DNA of 64,000 nt, taken from positions 1,366,001-1,430,000 of the forward strand of contig JAHBXF010000002.1 of NCBI GenBank assembly GCA_019636615.1, given 5' to 3'. The notes under the pieces were generated by a model. That model made no database searches. It was not told where the DNA came from and worked only from the letters and a program-made list of their open reading frames with translations. A program made the translations under genes and the position numbers. Within the stretch, counting starts at the first letter, position 1; each line of letters begins with the position of its first letter. This DNA comes from Phycisphaeraceae bacterium (GTDB lineage Bacteria; Planctomycetota; Phycisphaerae; Phycisphaerales; UBA1924). Shown piece by piece: positions 43,666-53,662 of the stretch.

Positions 43666-45551
43666 AGCGCGATCATCCCCTTCGGCGGCGTAACGAAGCC
43701 CCGCGCAGTCCACGCGCCCAACTCCTTAATTGTCGTTGGCCGCCACTGACCTCGCTGCAGAGGCAGAAAGAACTGCGGGCACAACAGGCGATTGAGTCGC
43801 ACAATGACCCATTCTTCGCCTTTGCAGCGCTGCGGCGGACTGACCTCAATGAGGTTGTGGACAGTAGCTGCATGTAGCACCGAACGAAGCGATTGCTCAA
43901 CGTCCGTCATCGTCGCCGGCCCACCTTTTAGCTTCGCCCATTCGCGCAGCCGTACCCCAACACCCGTAACTCCTGGCGAGTAGGGAGCGTTCGGCAGTCG
44001 TGTGCGCTCAGCGCATGCCTGGCCAATGGATACAAGCAGGCGCTTCACTTCGACGGCACGAGGGACGTATTGCGTCAGGTTGTCGAGCTTTCGCTCCGCG
44101 GCCACTCGAACCAGATCGTGTTGTTCCTGAGGGGTCAAGTTCGATTGCTTGCGCCGCAGCCACTTTGCGGTAAGGCGCTCGAACAGGTCTCCAGCAAGGT
44201 CGAGGAACTGATCTATGTTCCCCGAGGACAACGTAGTGACAGCGTCGAACCCATAGTAGTATGGGAGCTTTCCCTCGATGCACAAAAAGAGCTCGGCCGC
44301 CGCCTTGATGTCGGAATCTACCGGCTGGTCCACCGCGAACTCAAACGTGGCCTGTTGACGAGTGCGGTCGCGCTCCGCCATGATCGCCGCTGCCCTCACT
44401 TTGACGAGGCTCTCCCAGTCCTTAATCACATGATTGGTGCCCAGAATCCCTGCAACGACCTGGCGGCTTCGCCGATCCGATGCGAGCTGTTCAGCGTACC
44501 AGACCCGCCACTGATCAACGAGCGCGGTTTCCGCCACGCCATCGAGTCTGAACGCGGTCCGGTCTTCGAGGCAGGGCGCAAACTCCGGAATATTCGGCTC
44601 GCCGCTCAGCTTGGCACGCCGGGACGCAATGTCCTCTAGCGCCCGCCGATACGCGGCGTTCTTGCTTATCCAAATCTCCTCTAGGACCACGGTGCGAAAA
44701 TCCCTTTGGGGTACAGCGCCGACGTCAAGCAACTCCTGCTCGTCTAGCGCAGCAAGCCGCTCAGAGAGCCAAATTGCTGGCTGGTAACGGCCAGTGGAAA
44801 AGTCGTCCAAGAGAGTGCGCCGCTGTGCGCGTGCCAAGTTCTGAAGATCGTCGAACATCAAAAGAGAACGAGACGCGATGGCACGTCCCTTGTAATAGAT
44901 GCGATCGGCACCGAGCGAGCGGATCACCGAGAGCGAGTCCTGCCCGGGTGGAGAGGCGGGGAACGGGTAGGTGTCGAGCGCCCGTCCAATCGCCTCTTCC
45001 TGCTCGCTGGCCCAGCGCAGCACTACGTCCCCGGTACACGGGAATGTCAAACCATTGAAAGTGCTTCCATCGCTTGGCCCCAAGCAGGTGAGCTCGGAAA
45101 ACGGAACCGGATCGGCGGCAGGCAGCGCCGCCGCTGCCCGGATCGTCTCGATCGTGAGCTTGGCCGTGAAGAGGGCGAGGAATAGACGCCGCCGGAGCGC
45201 CGCGTCAAGAGGCAGGTCATCCAAAGTTGCCACATCACGCCCGACAGCGAGCATAACCCCAAGCACCGCGGGTCCGTGAGCGGCCAAAGCGCCGATCGCC
45301 TCGAGCCGCTGGAAGAGCGCCGGGTCCGTGTCCTTTCGCCGATCGGCGACCCAGAGGGCAGGCGGGGTAAACAACCGCATGAGCGATGTCTTGCCACCGC
45401 CGGGCGCGCTGCGGAGTACTCGCGGCGGTCCCTGAAGGGCGTCGTCGTCAAGGATGTCCAGCACTCCGGGTCCAAACAGTGACACAAACGTATCGTCACG
45501 CTCTAATCGATTAGCGGCCCGCAGCCGGAATGGGTTCCGAAGATCGCTCAT
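43662..45551 (-). CDS. ORC/CDC6-like AAA+ ATPase (defence-associated)
   Basis: A 629-residue AAA+ ATPase. Walker A VLRSAPGGGKTSLMRLF (about 46-62) and Walker B SLLMFDDLQNLARAQRR (about 227-243). The C-terminal region (MTDVEQSLRSVLHAATVHNL onward) is probably a winged helix, as in ORC/CDC6 proteins. I recall an ORC-CDC6-like ATPase family reported from prokaryotic conflict systems together with a PRTase-like protein, which matches the gene upstream. It overlaps both neighbours by ATGA. A switch or DNA-sensing role is inferred. No nuclease or transmembrane part is seen. Confidence 0.75.
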   Translation of the reverse strand: MSDLRNPFRLRAANRLERDDTFVSLFGPGVLDILDDDALQGPPRVLRSAPGGGKTSLMRLFTPPALWVADRRKDTDPALFQRLEAIGALAAHGPAVLGVMLAVGRDVATLDDLPLDAALRRRLFLALFTAKLTIETIRAAAALPAADPVPFSELTCLGPSDGSTFNGLTFPCTGDVVLRWASEQEEAIGRALDTYPFPASPPGQDSLSVIRSLGADRIYYKGRAIASRSLLMFDDLQNLARAQRRTLLDDFSTGRYQPAIWLSERLAALDEQELLDVGAVPQRDFRTVVLEEIWISKNAAYRRALEDIASRRAKLSGEPNIPEFAPCLEDRTAFRLDGVAETALVDQWRVWYAEQLASDRRSRQVVAGILGTNHVIKDWESLVKVRAAAIMAERDRTRQQATFEFAVDQPVDSDIKAAAELFLCIEGKLPYYYGFDAVTTLSSGNIDQFLDLAGDLFERLTAKWLRRKQSNLTPQEQHDLVRVAAERKLDNLTQYVPRAVEVKRLLVSIGQACAERTRLPNAPYSPGVTGVGVRLREWAKLKGGPATMTDVEQSLRSVLHAATVHNLIEVSPPQRCKGEEWVIVRLNRLLCPQFFLPLQRGQWRPTTIKELGAWTARGFVTPPKGMIAL

Positions 45552-46678
45552 CGGTTGCTCCGATGGCGACTGACGCGTGGAAAGAGACCCCTGACCTTGT
45601 CACCGATTTCGTCAGGGTTGGCCCACAGAAGCAAGACAGAGTTGTTGGGCGTATTGTGAGTGAGCACGATCGGCAAAAGCCCCTCGTCAAACCCGCGGCG
45701 CCCGTCGCCGCGGCCCTTCTTCATGTGCTCGTCGTAGACACGATCATTGTAATACTGGTTGGAGTCAACCAGCCGCACAAACTCAGCGTCGGTCGCCTGG
45801 CTCAGTGGCACCGCCTTGTCCAGCCGTTGGCCCACGAGGACCTCGTAGGTTGCATTCGGCAGTACCGATCGCAGCTCAGCTCCAAGTTCCTCGCGCAGCC
45901 GGTCGACCGCGGCATCTGCAGCGACGTAGAACAGGGTACAGACGTGCAGCTTCGTTGCGTCGACGACCCCACGGAGCTCGCCATTCTCCCCGACGGCCTC
46001 GAGCCACTTGGAGATCTTGCCCTTCTTCTTACCCCCCTCATCTCGCAAAAAGCTCTTTCCACTGGCCGTAAAGTCGTCGATGAGCACGATTGTTGTGAAC
46101 CTCGCTTGATCCTCCGTGGGCGCGCACCCCAGAATCTTCGCAAGCTCTTTCTTCAGATCCCCGTGAAGCCCCTCCGCGCGACCGTCGGAGATCTCATGGG
46201 TTCGATAAATCTGGTCGTGGCTGAGGTGCGGATTGCTTCGGCGAAAAATGTCGAGCCGAGCACCATCGCTCAACCCCAGGAACAGGCACTGGCGCTCCAG
46301 CACCTCAAACGCTTGGCTCCGCGCGACCGCAGTGACCCGTGTCTGATCGACATTAAGCTGCTGAGCCGCTCGCCGGATCAACGTCGGCCGGATCAGATCG
46401 GGATAACTGATCGCTACAAGATGTGCAATCTCGGCTGCAGAAAAGAAAACCAATCGTTCCTTCACGAAGCGGTATGCAATCTTCTGCTCTTCCGGACTCT
46501 GGAATTGTCGCAGCCAGATGGCAAGGCTCTCGATGAAGCGCATTCCCGGAGAGAACTGCTGGTACTCATCATACTTGTACTCGGCCAATGCTTGGAGGTA
46601 CGGACGCTCCTGGGCGACCTCCGCGTCGTCCCAGCCCATGACCGTGACCAAGAGTTCTGTGGCGAGTTGTTCCTTCAT
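45548..46678 (-). CDS. PRTase-CE-like phosphoribosyltransferase-fold protein
   Basis: A 376-residue protein with the PRPP-loop pattern TTIVLIDDFTASGKSFLRDE at about residues 193-213 (hydrophobic strand, two acids, TxSGxS). Around it are helical parts (FIESLAIWLRQFQSPEEQKI, AYRFVKERLVFFSAAEIAHL) and a C-terminal LLPIVLTHNTPNNSVLLLWA. It resembles the PRTase-CE family linked to conflict systems. It could transfer or bind a phosphoribosyl group, or have become a nucleotide sensor. ATGA overlaps join it to both neighbours. Confidence 0.78.
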   Translation of the reverse strand: MKEQLATELLVTVMGWDDAEVAQERPYLQALAEYKYDEYQQFSPGMRFIESLAIWLRQFQSPEEQKIAYRFVKERLVFFSAAEIAHLVAISYPDLIRPTLIRRAAQQLNVDQTRVTAVARSQAFEVLERQCLFLGLSDGARLDIFRRSNPHLSHDQIYRTHEISDGRAEGLHGDLKKELAKILGCAPTEDQARFTTIVLIDDFTASGKSFLRDEGGKKKGKISKWLEAVGENGELRGVVDATKLHVCTLFYVAADAAVDRLREELGAELRSVLPNATYEVLVGQRLDKAVPLSQATDAEFVRLVDSNQYYNDRVYDEHMKKGRGDGRRGFDEGLLPIVLTHNTPNNSVLLLWANPDEIGDKVRGLFPRVSRHRSNR

Positions 46679-48654
46679 GGTGCCGCCCGTGGTGGTGAGT
46701 GAGCGCCAAGAGATGTGAGCCTATTCGAGCTCTGGGGTAGCTCCGGCAGTCGCAGTCTGAAAGTCCCGTCGCGCCCGGGGCGGATCGCTGCAAGATAGTG
46801 GCGGGTTGCCGTAACGAACCGCAAGCCGGCCGGCGCCAAATGCCAACAATGGTCTGGGGCGGAAGAGACTCGGTCGACGCTGAGGGACAAGCACGAATGC
46901 AGCAGATCGAAATCGTTGCCCGATGGGTCGCCTCGGTCTCCGATGGCGAGCGGTTCGGAGCGGCCGTGCTGATCCCGAAGAAAATCCACAATCAGTCGCT
47001 TGGACACGCCAAAGGGAGCCACATCGATGGAGTGTGTGGACTCGCGTACGCATAGCGGCAAGGCCGCACCATGAACAAGCATTCGAACGCGATTGGCGAT
47101 CTCCGAGAGAGAGCTTGTTGGCTTTGGGCGAATACTGACGGTGCACCCGCCGGTGTGAACCTTGGCCACGTCATTGAGGAGGCGATCCGAGTTCATCACG
47201 TCCCATACATCCGAAAGACCGGGCGGCTGGGCCAACTCTAGCAGCGGTACGTCAGAGTCCAGACGATAGATCCGCGACCCATTGTTGAGAGCGACGATCA
47301 TCTTGGGCCACAGCGTTCGGCCAATAGCGAGTCGAAGACCTTCCAGTGCGGAGTTACCCCGGCCCGTGGCCACGACGACCGCGACATCACGGCGCAACAG
47401 GCGTACGAGGTCGGCCACAATCTGTGGGCCAAGATTGTCGTACCGGGCATGGACCTCACACAAGGTGCCATCGAAATCGAGTACAACAGCGTCGAACCGT
47501 GCGAGCGCCAGGCGCTCGACGTAGCGCCGATGGGCGTCTGTCCAGAATGCGAGCGACCCGTGGACGTCACGCGTCTGCCCGGTCGCGCCGATCTTCCGTT
47601 CGATCGCCGCAGGCACAACCGTGCCAGGCGTGCTCGCGTGTCGTCGTAGCGCACCCAACCTGTAGAGCTTGCGGCCGAACAACGGCACGCCTGGTTTGGC
47701 AGGGTCGATCTTTCGAATCGGCCCCAGAGATTCCGGCAGAACGATGCTGGCGACAAGGGCGGCGAACACGCAGTGCGGTTCACCGCCGTGTATCAGTAGC
47801 GACGCCCTCGGAATCGATTGCGGGATGAGCTCCAGCGTCTGCCTCGCCAGCACCGCATCCTCCTCTGTGGCAAGCGAGAGCACAGCCGACTCCTGGGCCA
47901 TCTTGGCCAGCCAGTGGTGGCGACCGTGCCCGAAATTGCGATGATCTGAGAGCTGAACGTGGCCAAGCGCCGCTTCTGTAAAGCGGGACTCAATGTCAAA
48001 GGCAGCCGCCTCCAGTGTCGGCCCATGAAGAACCACAAATGTGCGCGATGCCCAAAGCGGTGCGGTCAACACGCCCAGTCGTTTCCGAACTGCCGGCCAG
48101 GTGCGCTGCCCGAAGAGACCGGGAAGTGTTGCGGGGAGAGCCGCACCTGACCGCGATGTCACTATGGTCTTGAAGATCTGCACCGCGAACGCAACTGTTG
48201 AATGCGTGGCGAGAAACCCATCGGCCGTTGGATGTTGCACCACAGACTGATGCACCCAAGGAGCTCGAGCGGCTCGCCGCAGCAGCGGTGCCTCGGGCCT
48301 CCCACACAGCACGGTCAGCGACGCGGGCTCACGGACGATCGCGTGCTGGAACGCTGCGAGGATGTCGGGATTCGACCCGCCGGCACTTATGCACAACACT
48401 GCGGCGTCACGAAGCGTGATGTCATTGCGCAGGAACGCAAATGGCGTCAACGCACGGGCGGGCTGACCATTCATCTGTTCGTGAAGGGTGCATGCAAGGC
48501 GAGCTGCGGAAAGCGCTCCGCCTGAGCCGATTGCGATGAGCGGACGGTCACGGATCTGGCCAAGGTGTACTGACAGAGCACGTGCGTCGGTTCGCAGAGC
48601 ATGCTCGTAGGTCAGAGGAAGGCGGTCGAGTTCTCGGCTGTATCGACTGGTCAA
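46675..48654 (-). CDS. SIS-HAD fusion protein
   Basis: A 659-residue fusion. The N-terminal SIS (sugar isomerase) half has PLIAIGSGGALSAARLACTL and AAVLCISAGGSNPDILAAFQ, the phosphosugar-binding loops. The C-terminal HAD phosphatase starts at about 388 (FDAVVLDFDGTLCEV, nucleophile Asp and Asp+2), with VVVATGRGNSALEGL and GDRGDPSGNDFDLL as later motifs. Both active sites appear intact. The fusion would isomerise or bind a phosphosugar and dephosphorylate a product. It is the first gene of the five-gene module, 60 bases after brxL, and its stop overlaps the PRTase start. Confidence 0.82.
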   Translation of the reverse strand: MTSRYSRELDRLPLTYEHALRTDARALSVHLGQIRDRPLIAIGSGGALSAARLACTLHEQMNGQPARALTPFAFLRNDITLRDAAVLCISAGGSNPDILAAFQHAIVREPASLTVLCGRPEAPLLRRAARAPWVHQSVVQHPTADGFLATHSTVAFAVQIFKTIVTSRSGAALPATLPGLFGQRTWPAVRKRLGVLTAPLWASRTFVVLHGPTLEAAAFDIESRFTEAALGHVQLSDHRNFGHGRHHWLAKMAQESAVLSLATEEDAVLARQTLELIPQSIPRASLLIHGGEPHCVFAALVASIVLPESLGPIRKIDPAKPGVPLFGRKLYRLGALRRHASTPGTVVPAAIERKIGATGQTRDVHGSLAFWTDAHRRYVERLALARFDAVVLDFDGTLCEVHARYDNLGPQIVADLVRLLRRDVAVVVATGRGNSALEGLRLAIGRTLWPKMIVALNNGSRIYRLDSDVPLLELAQPPGLSDVWDVMNSDRLLNDVAKVHTGGCTVSIRPKPTSSLSEIANRVRMLVHGAALPLCVRESTHSIDVAPFGVSKRLIVDFLRDQHGRSEPLAIGDRGDPSGNDFDLLHSCLSLSVDRVSSAPDHCWHLAPAGLRFVTATRHYLAAIRPGRDGTFRLRLPELPQSSNRLTSLGAHSPPRAAP

Positions 48655-48714
48655 TGGGGTCTCCGCAAGTCATTCGTCAACGGGTCGGTGCCTCAGTGAT
48701 CTTGCACGGCCAGG

Positions 48715-50763
48715 TCACTCAATCAGCGCCTTCAGTAATGCGTCCGGCGTGTCGGAATAGAACTGGATGTCCACTCTCGTGGCCATCGCATCAGACAGCT
48801 CAAACAGTTGCCGCCGTGCCGACACGGGCATCAGCAGTGTTGACGCTCCCTTCTCGACTGCGAGTTCCGCGAGCGCAACGGCGTTGTAGATCGGCTCGAC
48901 CGAGCCGCCGAGATTGAGCGAGCCGACCACGATCAGGCCGCCCTTCGTGCTCTTCTCCAAGAGGGCGCTGCACAATGCCAGGAGCACCGGCAGCCCGAGC
49001 GACGCGCCCGTGCGGTCCGCGTCCATCGCCCGCAGTTGAACCGCGAACTCGTGCTCGCGGGAATCTCGATTGCCGACAAGGTCCTTTCCGCGCGTGTAGA
49101 GGTTCTGCTCAGCGTATCGGGTGCTCTCGCGGAACGCCGGCGGGACCGGGCTGTTGAGGATGCGAACGCCGTTGCCGGGACCGACCGTCACCTCGATCCG
49201 GTACAGGCCAGTCGCCGCATCCTGTCCACCCGGGCTGATCCCCCACACCTGGCCAGGTGGGAGCGGGTCGGACCCGATGGATTCATCGCTCTGGATCTCT
49301 GGGGTCGCCACGAACTGCTCTACGCCCTCCGGACCCATCGTGTAACTGAAGTGGCTATTGCGAAACTCTGCCTTCAGGCACTTCTTCTGCTGCTCCTTGA
49401 CCCGACGCCGGCTTTCAAGCGCGACCCGAACGATCCACTCCAAGTCCGCGTCCGGAACCGACATCTCGGGATCAGGAAAGAGCAGCTTCGTGAGACCGCT
49501 GATCGTCTTGCTGACGCCCTCGATGTCCCGACCGCTCAGTGCGCCTCCTAGATAAACCCGCTGCTGCATGACCGACACTCGGGAGCCGGCACGCAATCGC
49601 GTCCAGCACTCGCTCAGGAAGTCGCTCACGAACCCGAAGTGATTGGTCAGGTGCTCGTGTGGGTTGAGCTTCGGGAAATCCCACCCGGGCGCGTATGCGT
49701 GCAGACGATCCATGAAGGCGGTGTCATTGCGCATCTCCGGTGGCAGCGGGCTGAGCAGGTGCCCGACACGCTGCTGCTGCTCGACATCCACGTCGAAGTT
49801 GCCGACCATGACGATGCCGCCATCAGCGCGGATGCTCTCTTTTCCGCGACTAAACTCGCCCGACGCCATATACCCCTTCATGATGTTGACGCCGTCCTTC
49901 TGATCAAACGAGATACCCGAGACCTCGTCGAAACAGACCACGTCGTAGTGGCACACCAAGCCGCGCTGCCCCGTCGCGTTGTTGACGAACATCTTGGCGA
50001 CAGTCGCTTTGCCGCCGGAGATCAGGTGTGAGTATGGCGAAATCTGCTGGAAGAGATGGCTCTTGCCGGTTCCCCGCGGCCCCAACTCCACGAGGTTGTA
50101 GTTCCGCTCGACGAACGGCACCATTCGCAGCAATGTGACCATCTGCGCCCGGGGTGTGAGCCTTTCCGGCTCCAGGCCGATCGACCGGATGAGGAACTTC
50201 TTCCACTCCTCCGTGGTGAATGAACGGCGTCCTTTTGCCAGCGTGTCCAGAACATCGGATTTCGACAACTGGATAGGACGCAGGGCGTCGATCGAGAACG
50301 GCCGGCCGTTCTTCTCCTGGGCAACGAGCGCGTCATAGCCGAGGGTGACCTCGGCGTAGAACCCGTCCGTCAGCATCCGCTCGTGCTCACGCACAAGCTT
50401 GTCGTCAATGCGAACCTCCTTCAGGGCCAGACTCGGCAGCTCCGCCAGGTAGCAATCGTTCTTCGCGTCGAGGCGGGCCCGGACGATATCGATCAGCTTC
50501 ACCGATCCCTTCTCGCGCGCGTTGGCCTTGAACAACTCCTCCTCCCCAGTGCGGACGGCGCGGTCCTTCAACTGCTTCTCAACGATGGCCAGCCCCTCGG
50601 CAATCTCGTTTTCGTCCACAGTGGCGCAGTAGCGGCCCAGCAGGAACTCCACGACGTAGGTTGGCACCGGGTACTGGCGGGAGTACTTGCGGACGAGATC
50701 CTTGCGGACGAGGTAGCCGTCGAAGGCCGAGGCTGCGATTTTGTCGAGAGCGTCTAGTTCCAT
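48715..50763 (-). CDS. brxL: BREX Lon-like protease/ATPase BrxL
   Basis: The BREX type 1 Lon-like protein. AAA+ part: ELGPRGTGKSHLFQQIS (Walker A) and VVCFDEVSGISFDQKDGV (Walker B), with IVMVGNFDVDVEQQQRVGHL. C-terminal S16 protease-like part: DRTGASLGLPVLLALCSALL and KGGLIVVGSLNLGGSVEPIY. The start is the ATG at 50763 with GAGGAG 8 bases upstream; a GTG at 50772 overlapping the pglZ stop is the alternative. At 682 residues it matches the family. It ends the BREX gene set and faces the five-gene module 60 bases away. Confidence 0.96.
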   Translation of the reverse strand: MELDALDKIAASAFDGYLVRKDLVRKYSRQYPVPTYVVEFLLGRYCATVDENEIAEGLAIVEKQLKDRAVRTGEEELFKANAREKGSVKLIDIVRARLDAKNDCYLAELPSLALKEVRIDDKLVREHERMLTDGFYAEVTLGYDALVAQEKNGRPFSIDALRPIQLSKSDVLDTLAKGRRSFTTEEWKKFLIRSIGLEPERLTPRAQMVTLLRMVPFVERNYNLVELGPRGTGKSHLFQQISPYSHLISGGKATVAKMFVNNATGQRGLVCHYDVVCFDEVSGISFDQKDGVNIMKGYMASGEFSRGKESIRADGGIVMVGNFDVDVEQQQRVGHLLSPLPPEMRNDTAFMDRLHAYAPGWDFPKLNPHEHLTNHFGFVSDFLSECWTRLRAGSRVSVMQQRVYLGGALSGRDIEGVSKTISGLTKLLFPDPEMSVPDADLEWIVRVALESRRRVKEQQKKCLKAEFRNSHFSYTMGPEGVEQFVATPEIQSDESIGSDPLPPGQVWGISPGGQDAATGLYRIEVTVGPGNGVRILNSPVPPAFRESTRYAEQNLYTRGKDLVGNRDSREHEFAVQLRAMDADRTGASLGLPVLLALCSALLEKSTKGGLIVVGSLNLGGSVEPIYNAVALAELAVEKGASTLLMPVSARRQLFELSDAMATRVDIQFYSDTPDALLKALIE

Positions 50764-50768
50764 GCCAT

Positions 50769-53117
50769 TCACTCCTCACCGCCGACGGTGGTTGGTCGTT
50801 TCCCTATGACGCGGCCCGCTGCATCGAGCACAACCAGCACCGCTGCGGTGCCGACGAGCCCGTCGTCCGCGACAATCAACCCCGCTTTCCCGTCCGTGGC
50901 AAGCGGCTTCGGCGCCGCTGCGACGCTTGATCCTGCGTCATTCGGCTTCGTGCGGATGTCCACCGAGAGCGAGGCGTCCGCCGGCTGCACCGTCACGCGG
51001 CAGCGAAGCCCCAACCACTGCGCGTCAACGATGCTGGCAGCGGAAGTCGAGACCGCGTTCGCGGGCTCGATCGTTAGGTCCGGAATGAGACACTCCTGAA
51101 GGCTCAGGCCGCCATGTGCGTACTCGTTGCCCGTCGAGAAACTATGGACGCCAGGCGCAACGGCAAACGTCCGCGTTGGATTCCAGTGCCACGAAGCCGT
51201 CGGAACCGTCACCTTCGAACCGCCCTTGATCGCCGCGCAGCGCGCCCACCGGCACGCCGTCAGATAGTGCGGCAGATCCGCCTTTGGCAGCCCCGCGTTG
51301 CCAGGAAGTAGGAGCCATCCGTGATCCGTGACCACTCGCACAGACCGCCACCCGGCGTCCAGCATGGCAAGCACACGATCAAGGAGAGTCTCGACTTCAC
51401 CCTCCAGGTGCGCCGCAAGCTTCCCCTGCAGGTCGTGGCCCAACTTGTCGATCTGGCCGGCTTCCGACCACGCCCTCGCGTTGGGACGGCCCGGCGTACC
51501 GGTGTCATGCCCCTGTACGACCTCGTAACCGGCTTCCATCAAGAGCTTCCTGAACCGATCCGTCGTGAGCGATTGCCGGCTGGCGGCGACGTCCGGGGTG
51601 AACGTCTCGCCAAGTTCGTCGCCGGCGACATCCTCTGCGACGGGGGACGACGCGGGCTTCGCGGTCGCGGTCACGGTCGGAAGTGCCGCCCACCGGTGGC
51701 GACGGGTGACACGGAGGCCGCGCGCTTCAGCCTTTGAAGCCAGTCGCTGTCCGAGGTCGAACCGCAGCCCATCCGCGAAGACAATGCAACCGCCCTCCGG
51801 CACTGACACATCGTCCTGCCGGCCACGCGACGGCAAGGGCGACATGGCGACGACTCGCTGGAACTGCTCGGCGGCCGATTCCAGCCACGGCAGGTAGAGC
51901 GACCGAACGGCGGTCTGGACGGCCCGCAGATCCGCCACACTCCGCACCGCCGCGAGAGCGCACATCGCCGCTTCATCAGCGATGAACCCGCCCTCCGCAT
52001 AGGCCCGCGCCATTTCGTCGGGCGTGTCCCCACCCATCTTGGATGCGGTGCGCTGCGCGAGGGCGGTCAGGTACGACAGGCTCGTCGCGAGCGGGCTGCG
52101 GCCGAGCCGAGCCCACACCCACGTGCGCCGCGTGCCGTGTTCCTTCTCCAACTCCTCCGTCCGCCGCCGCGCATCACCGTGGGCCAGCTCATCGAACGCC
52201 AGCAGGGCGTTCCGCAGCCGCCCCTCGGCCTCGTCGTTCTCGTCAGGCCAGGCGTCCTTCACGAACATCAGCCCCGCCGGCTTGGAGCGGGTCAGCAACT
52301 CGGGGATGCCGGGGAACACGGTGGGCGCATCCACGAACCTCGCCCACACTGCCGCCCACGCCCCGTCGCGCAGCCCCAACCGCTCGCCGCCGGCGAGCTC
52401 GCCGTCTCTCACCGGGTCGAAGCCGTAGTCCGCGCGGCAGCGCGAGCAGAACGCCGACCACTTCGGAGCCTCCCATCGCTTCCTCGTCCCCTCGGGGTCG
52501 CCGAGCCAGGTGAGTAGGTCGCGGGGCTGGTCATCGATGACCAGGCGATCGAAGTCCTCCGCCTCAAGCCGCTTCCCGCGCAGTATGGAGATCGGGGTGT
52601 CGGCCAGCGCGGTGAGGGCGCCGAGCATGGCGGACCGCGTCGCGGCGTCCTTCGCCACATCGAGCCCCACCCCCTCCTCAGAGACGAGGAACGCCTCGAC
52701 CGTCCAGTCCTTCCCATTCTTCTGGGTCCATACCGTGCCGCGGAACTGCAACTCGGCGAGCGGCTGGAGTGTCAGCGGGCATTCCTCGCCGGCCCGAAGG
52801 AGCTGACGACCGACGCCCGGCATGTAGATGATCGGAACCTCCCCGGCGGGAAGGGTGATCTCCGGAAGCACGCCAGCGATGACGCACTTGATCCAGATCG
52901 CGGGCCCGCGACGCTCCGCGGGCGCATAGTCGCCGAGGACGAGCAGATGCGGCATCTTGGCCTGGAGCCCCGGGATGACCGGCTTCCACTGGCCATCGGG
53001 GTCGGACCACAGGATCGCCGCGGGCTTGGCCACATCGCCGGGGTTGTGGCGCGCGGCGCTGTCCAGCGACGCGATGACCGCATCGAGCACGGTGGAGACG
53101 GAGGAGGGGCTGCTCAC
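50769..53117 (-). CDS. pglZ: BREX alkaline phosphatase-like PglZ (type B)
   Basis: A 782-residue PglZ-domain protein. The alkaline-phosphatase-like metal centre includes GGCIVFADGLRFDLGQRLAS and VRVVTDHGWLLLPG. An upstream helical region (YLTALAQRTASKMGGDTPDE) and a Cys pair (FCSRCRADYGFD) precede it. The arrangement matches the PglZ type B of BREX-1. It overlaps the preceding membrane-protein gene (ATGA) and is followed by brxL. PglZ is essential for BREX modification and interference in known systems. Confidence 0.93.
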   Translation of the reverse strand: MSSPSSVSTVLDAVIASLDSAARHNPGDVAKPAAILWSDPDGQWKPVIPGLQAKMPHLLVLGDYAPAERRGPAIWIKCVIAGVLPEITLPAGEVPIIYMPGVGRQLLRAGEECPLTLQPLAELQFRGTVWTQKNGKDWTVEAFLVSEEGVGLDVAKDAATRSAMLGALTALADTPISILRGKRLEAEDFDRLVIDDQPRDLLTWLGDPEGTRKRWEAPKWSAFCSRCRADYGFDPVRDGELAGGERLGLRDGAWAAVWARFVDAPTVFPGIPELLTRSKPAGLMFVKDAWPDENDEAEGRLRNALLAFDELAHGDARRRTEELEKEHGTRRTWVWARLGRSPLATSLSYLTALAQRTASKMGGDTPDEMARAYAEGGFIADEAAMCALAAVRSVADLRAVQTAVRSLYLPWLESAAEQFQRVVAMSPLPSRGRQDDVSVPEGGCIVFADGLRFDLGQRLASKAEARGLRVTRRHRWAALPTVTATAKPASSPVAEDVAGDELGETFTPDVAASRQSLTTDRFRKLLMEAGYEVVQGHDTGTPGRPNARAWSEAGQIDKLGHDLQGKLAAHLEGEVETLLDRVLAMLDAGWRSVRVVTDHGWLLLPGNAGLPKADLPHYLTACRWARCAAIKGGSKVTVPTASWHWNPTRTFAVAPGVHSFSTGNEYAHGGLSLQECLIPDLTIEPANAVSTSAASIVDAQWLGLRCRVTVQPADASLSVDIRTKPNDAGSSVAAAPKPLATDGKAGLIVADDGLVGTAAVLVVLDAAGRVIGKRPTTVGGEE

Positions 53118-53662
53118 GCCTTGCCCTCCGGCTTGTACTCCTGCACCGCCTTCTTGAGTTCCGCGTCAACCAGCGCATGAATCTCCAGCATCTCCTTCCT
53201 GATGGACGCGGCGATATCTGCGAGTCCGATCTCGCGATCCTTGATCTTGGTCACACCGGACCCGTGCCTTGCCGCCTCCTCAAGGGACTCTGCCGTTTCC
53301 TTTTTCGCAGCCAGGGCTGCCGAGAGAGCCGCGATACGTGCCTGGCTGGCTTGAGCAACCGCTGCCTCTTTCTGCGCCTCCACGGAGGCCTTCAGGTCCA
53401 CCCGTTGGATCTCGATGTCCTCGCGCTGCAGGAGGATCGCATACACAACCCCCAACAAAGCGAGACCAGAAAACAGGGCATTCACCGTGCCGAAGGCGTC
53501 GCCAAACTGTCCCCACCGAGCCACGGTTGATTCACACGCATTGACGAACACCACGAGCGTGATGCCCAACATGGTCAACCATGCCCCACCCACGATGATC
53601 GCGCCAACATAGACCGGCTTCATCGAGGGTTTGCGCGGATCGGGAGTCGCTGAAGTGCTCAT
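53114..53662 (-). CDS. Two-helix membrane/coiled-coil protein inside BREX operon
   Basis: A 182-residue protein with two transmembrane helices (about 17-41, VGAIIVGGAWLTMLGITLVV; and 58-82, TVNALFSGLALLGVVYAILL) followed by a long coiled coil (EDIEIQRVDLKASVEAQKEA and AALSAALAAKKETAESLEEA). Both termini are predicted cytoplasmic. The topology resembles two-helix-plus-coil proteins found in phage-defence and signalling loci. It sits between pglX and pglZ with ATGA overlaps on both sides. It is not a standard BREX component; a membrane-anchoring or effector role is inference. Confidence 0.75.
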   Translation of the reverse strand: MSTSATPDPRKPSMKPVYVGAIIVGGAWLTMLGITLVVFVNACESTVARWGQFGDAFGTVNALFSGLALLGVVYAILLQREDIEIQRVDLKASVEAQKEAAVAQASQARIAALSAALAAKKETAESLEEAARHGSGVTKIKDREIGLADIAASIRKEMLEIHALVDAELKKAVQEYKPEGKA

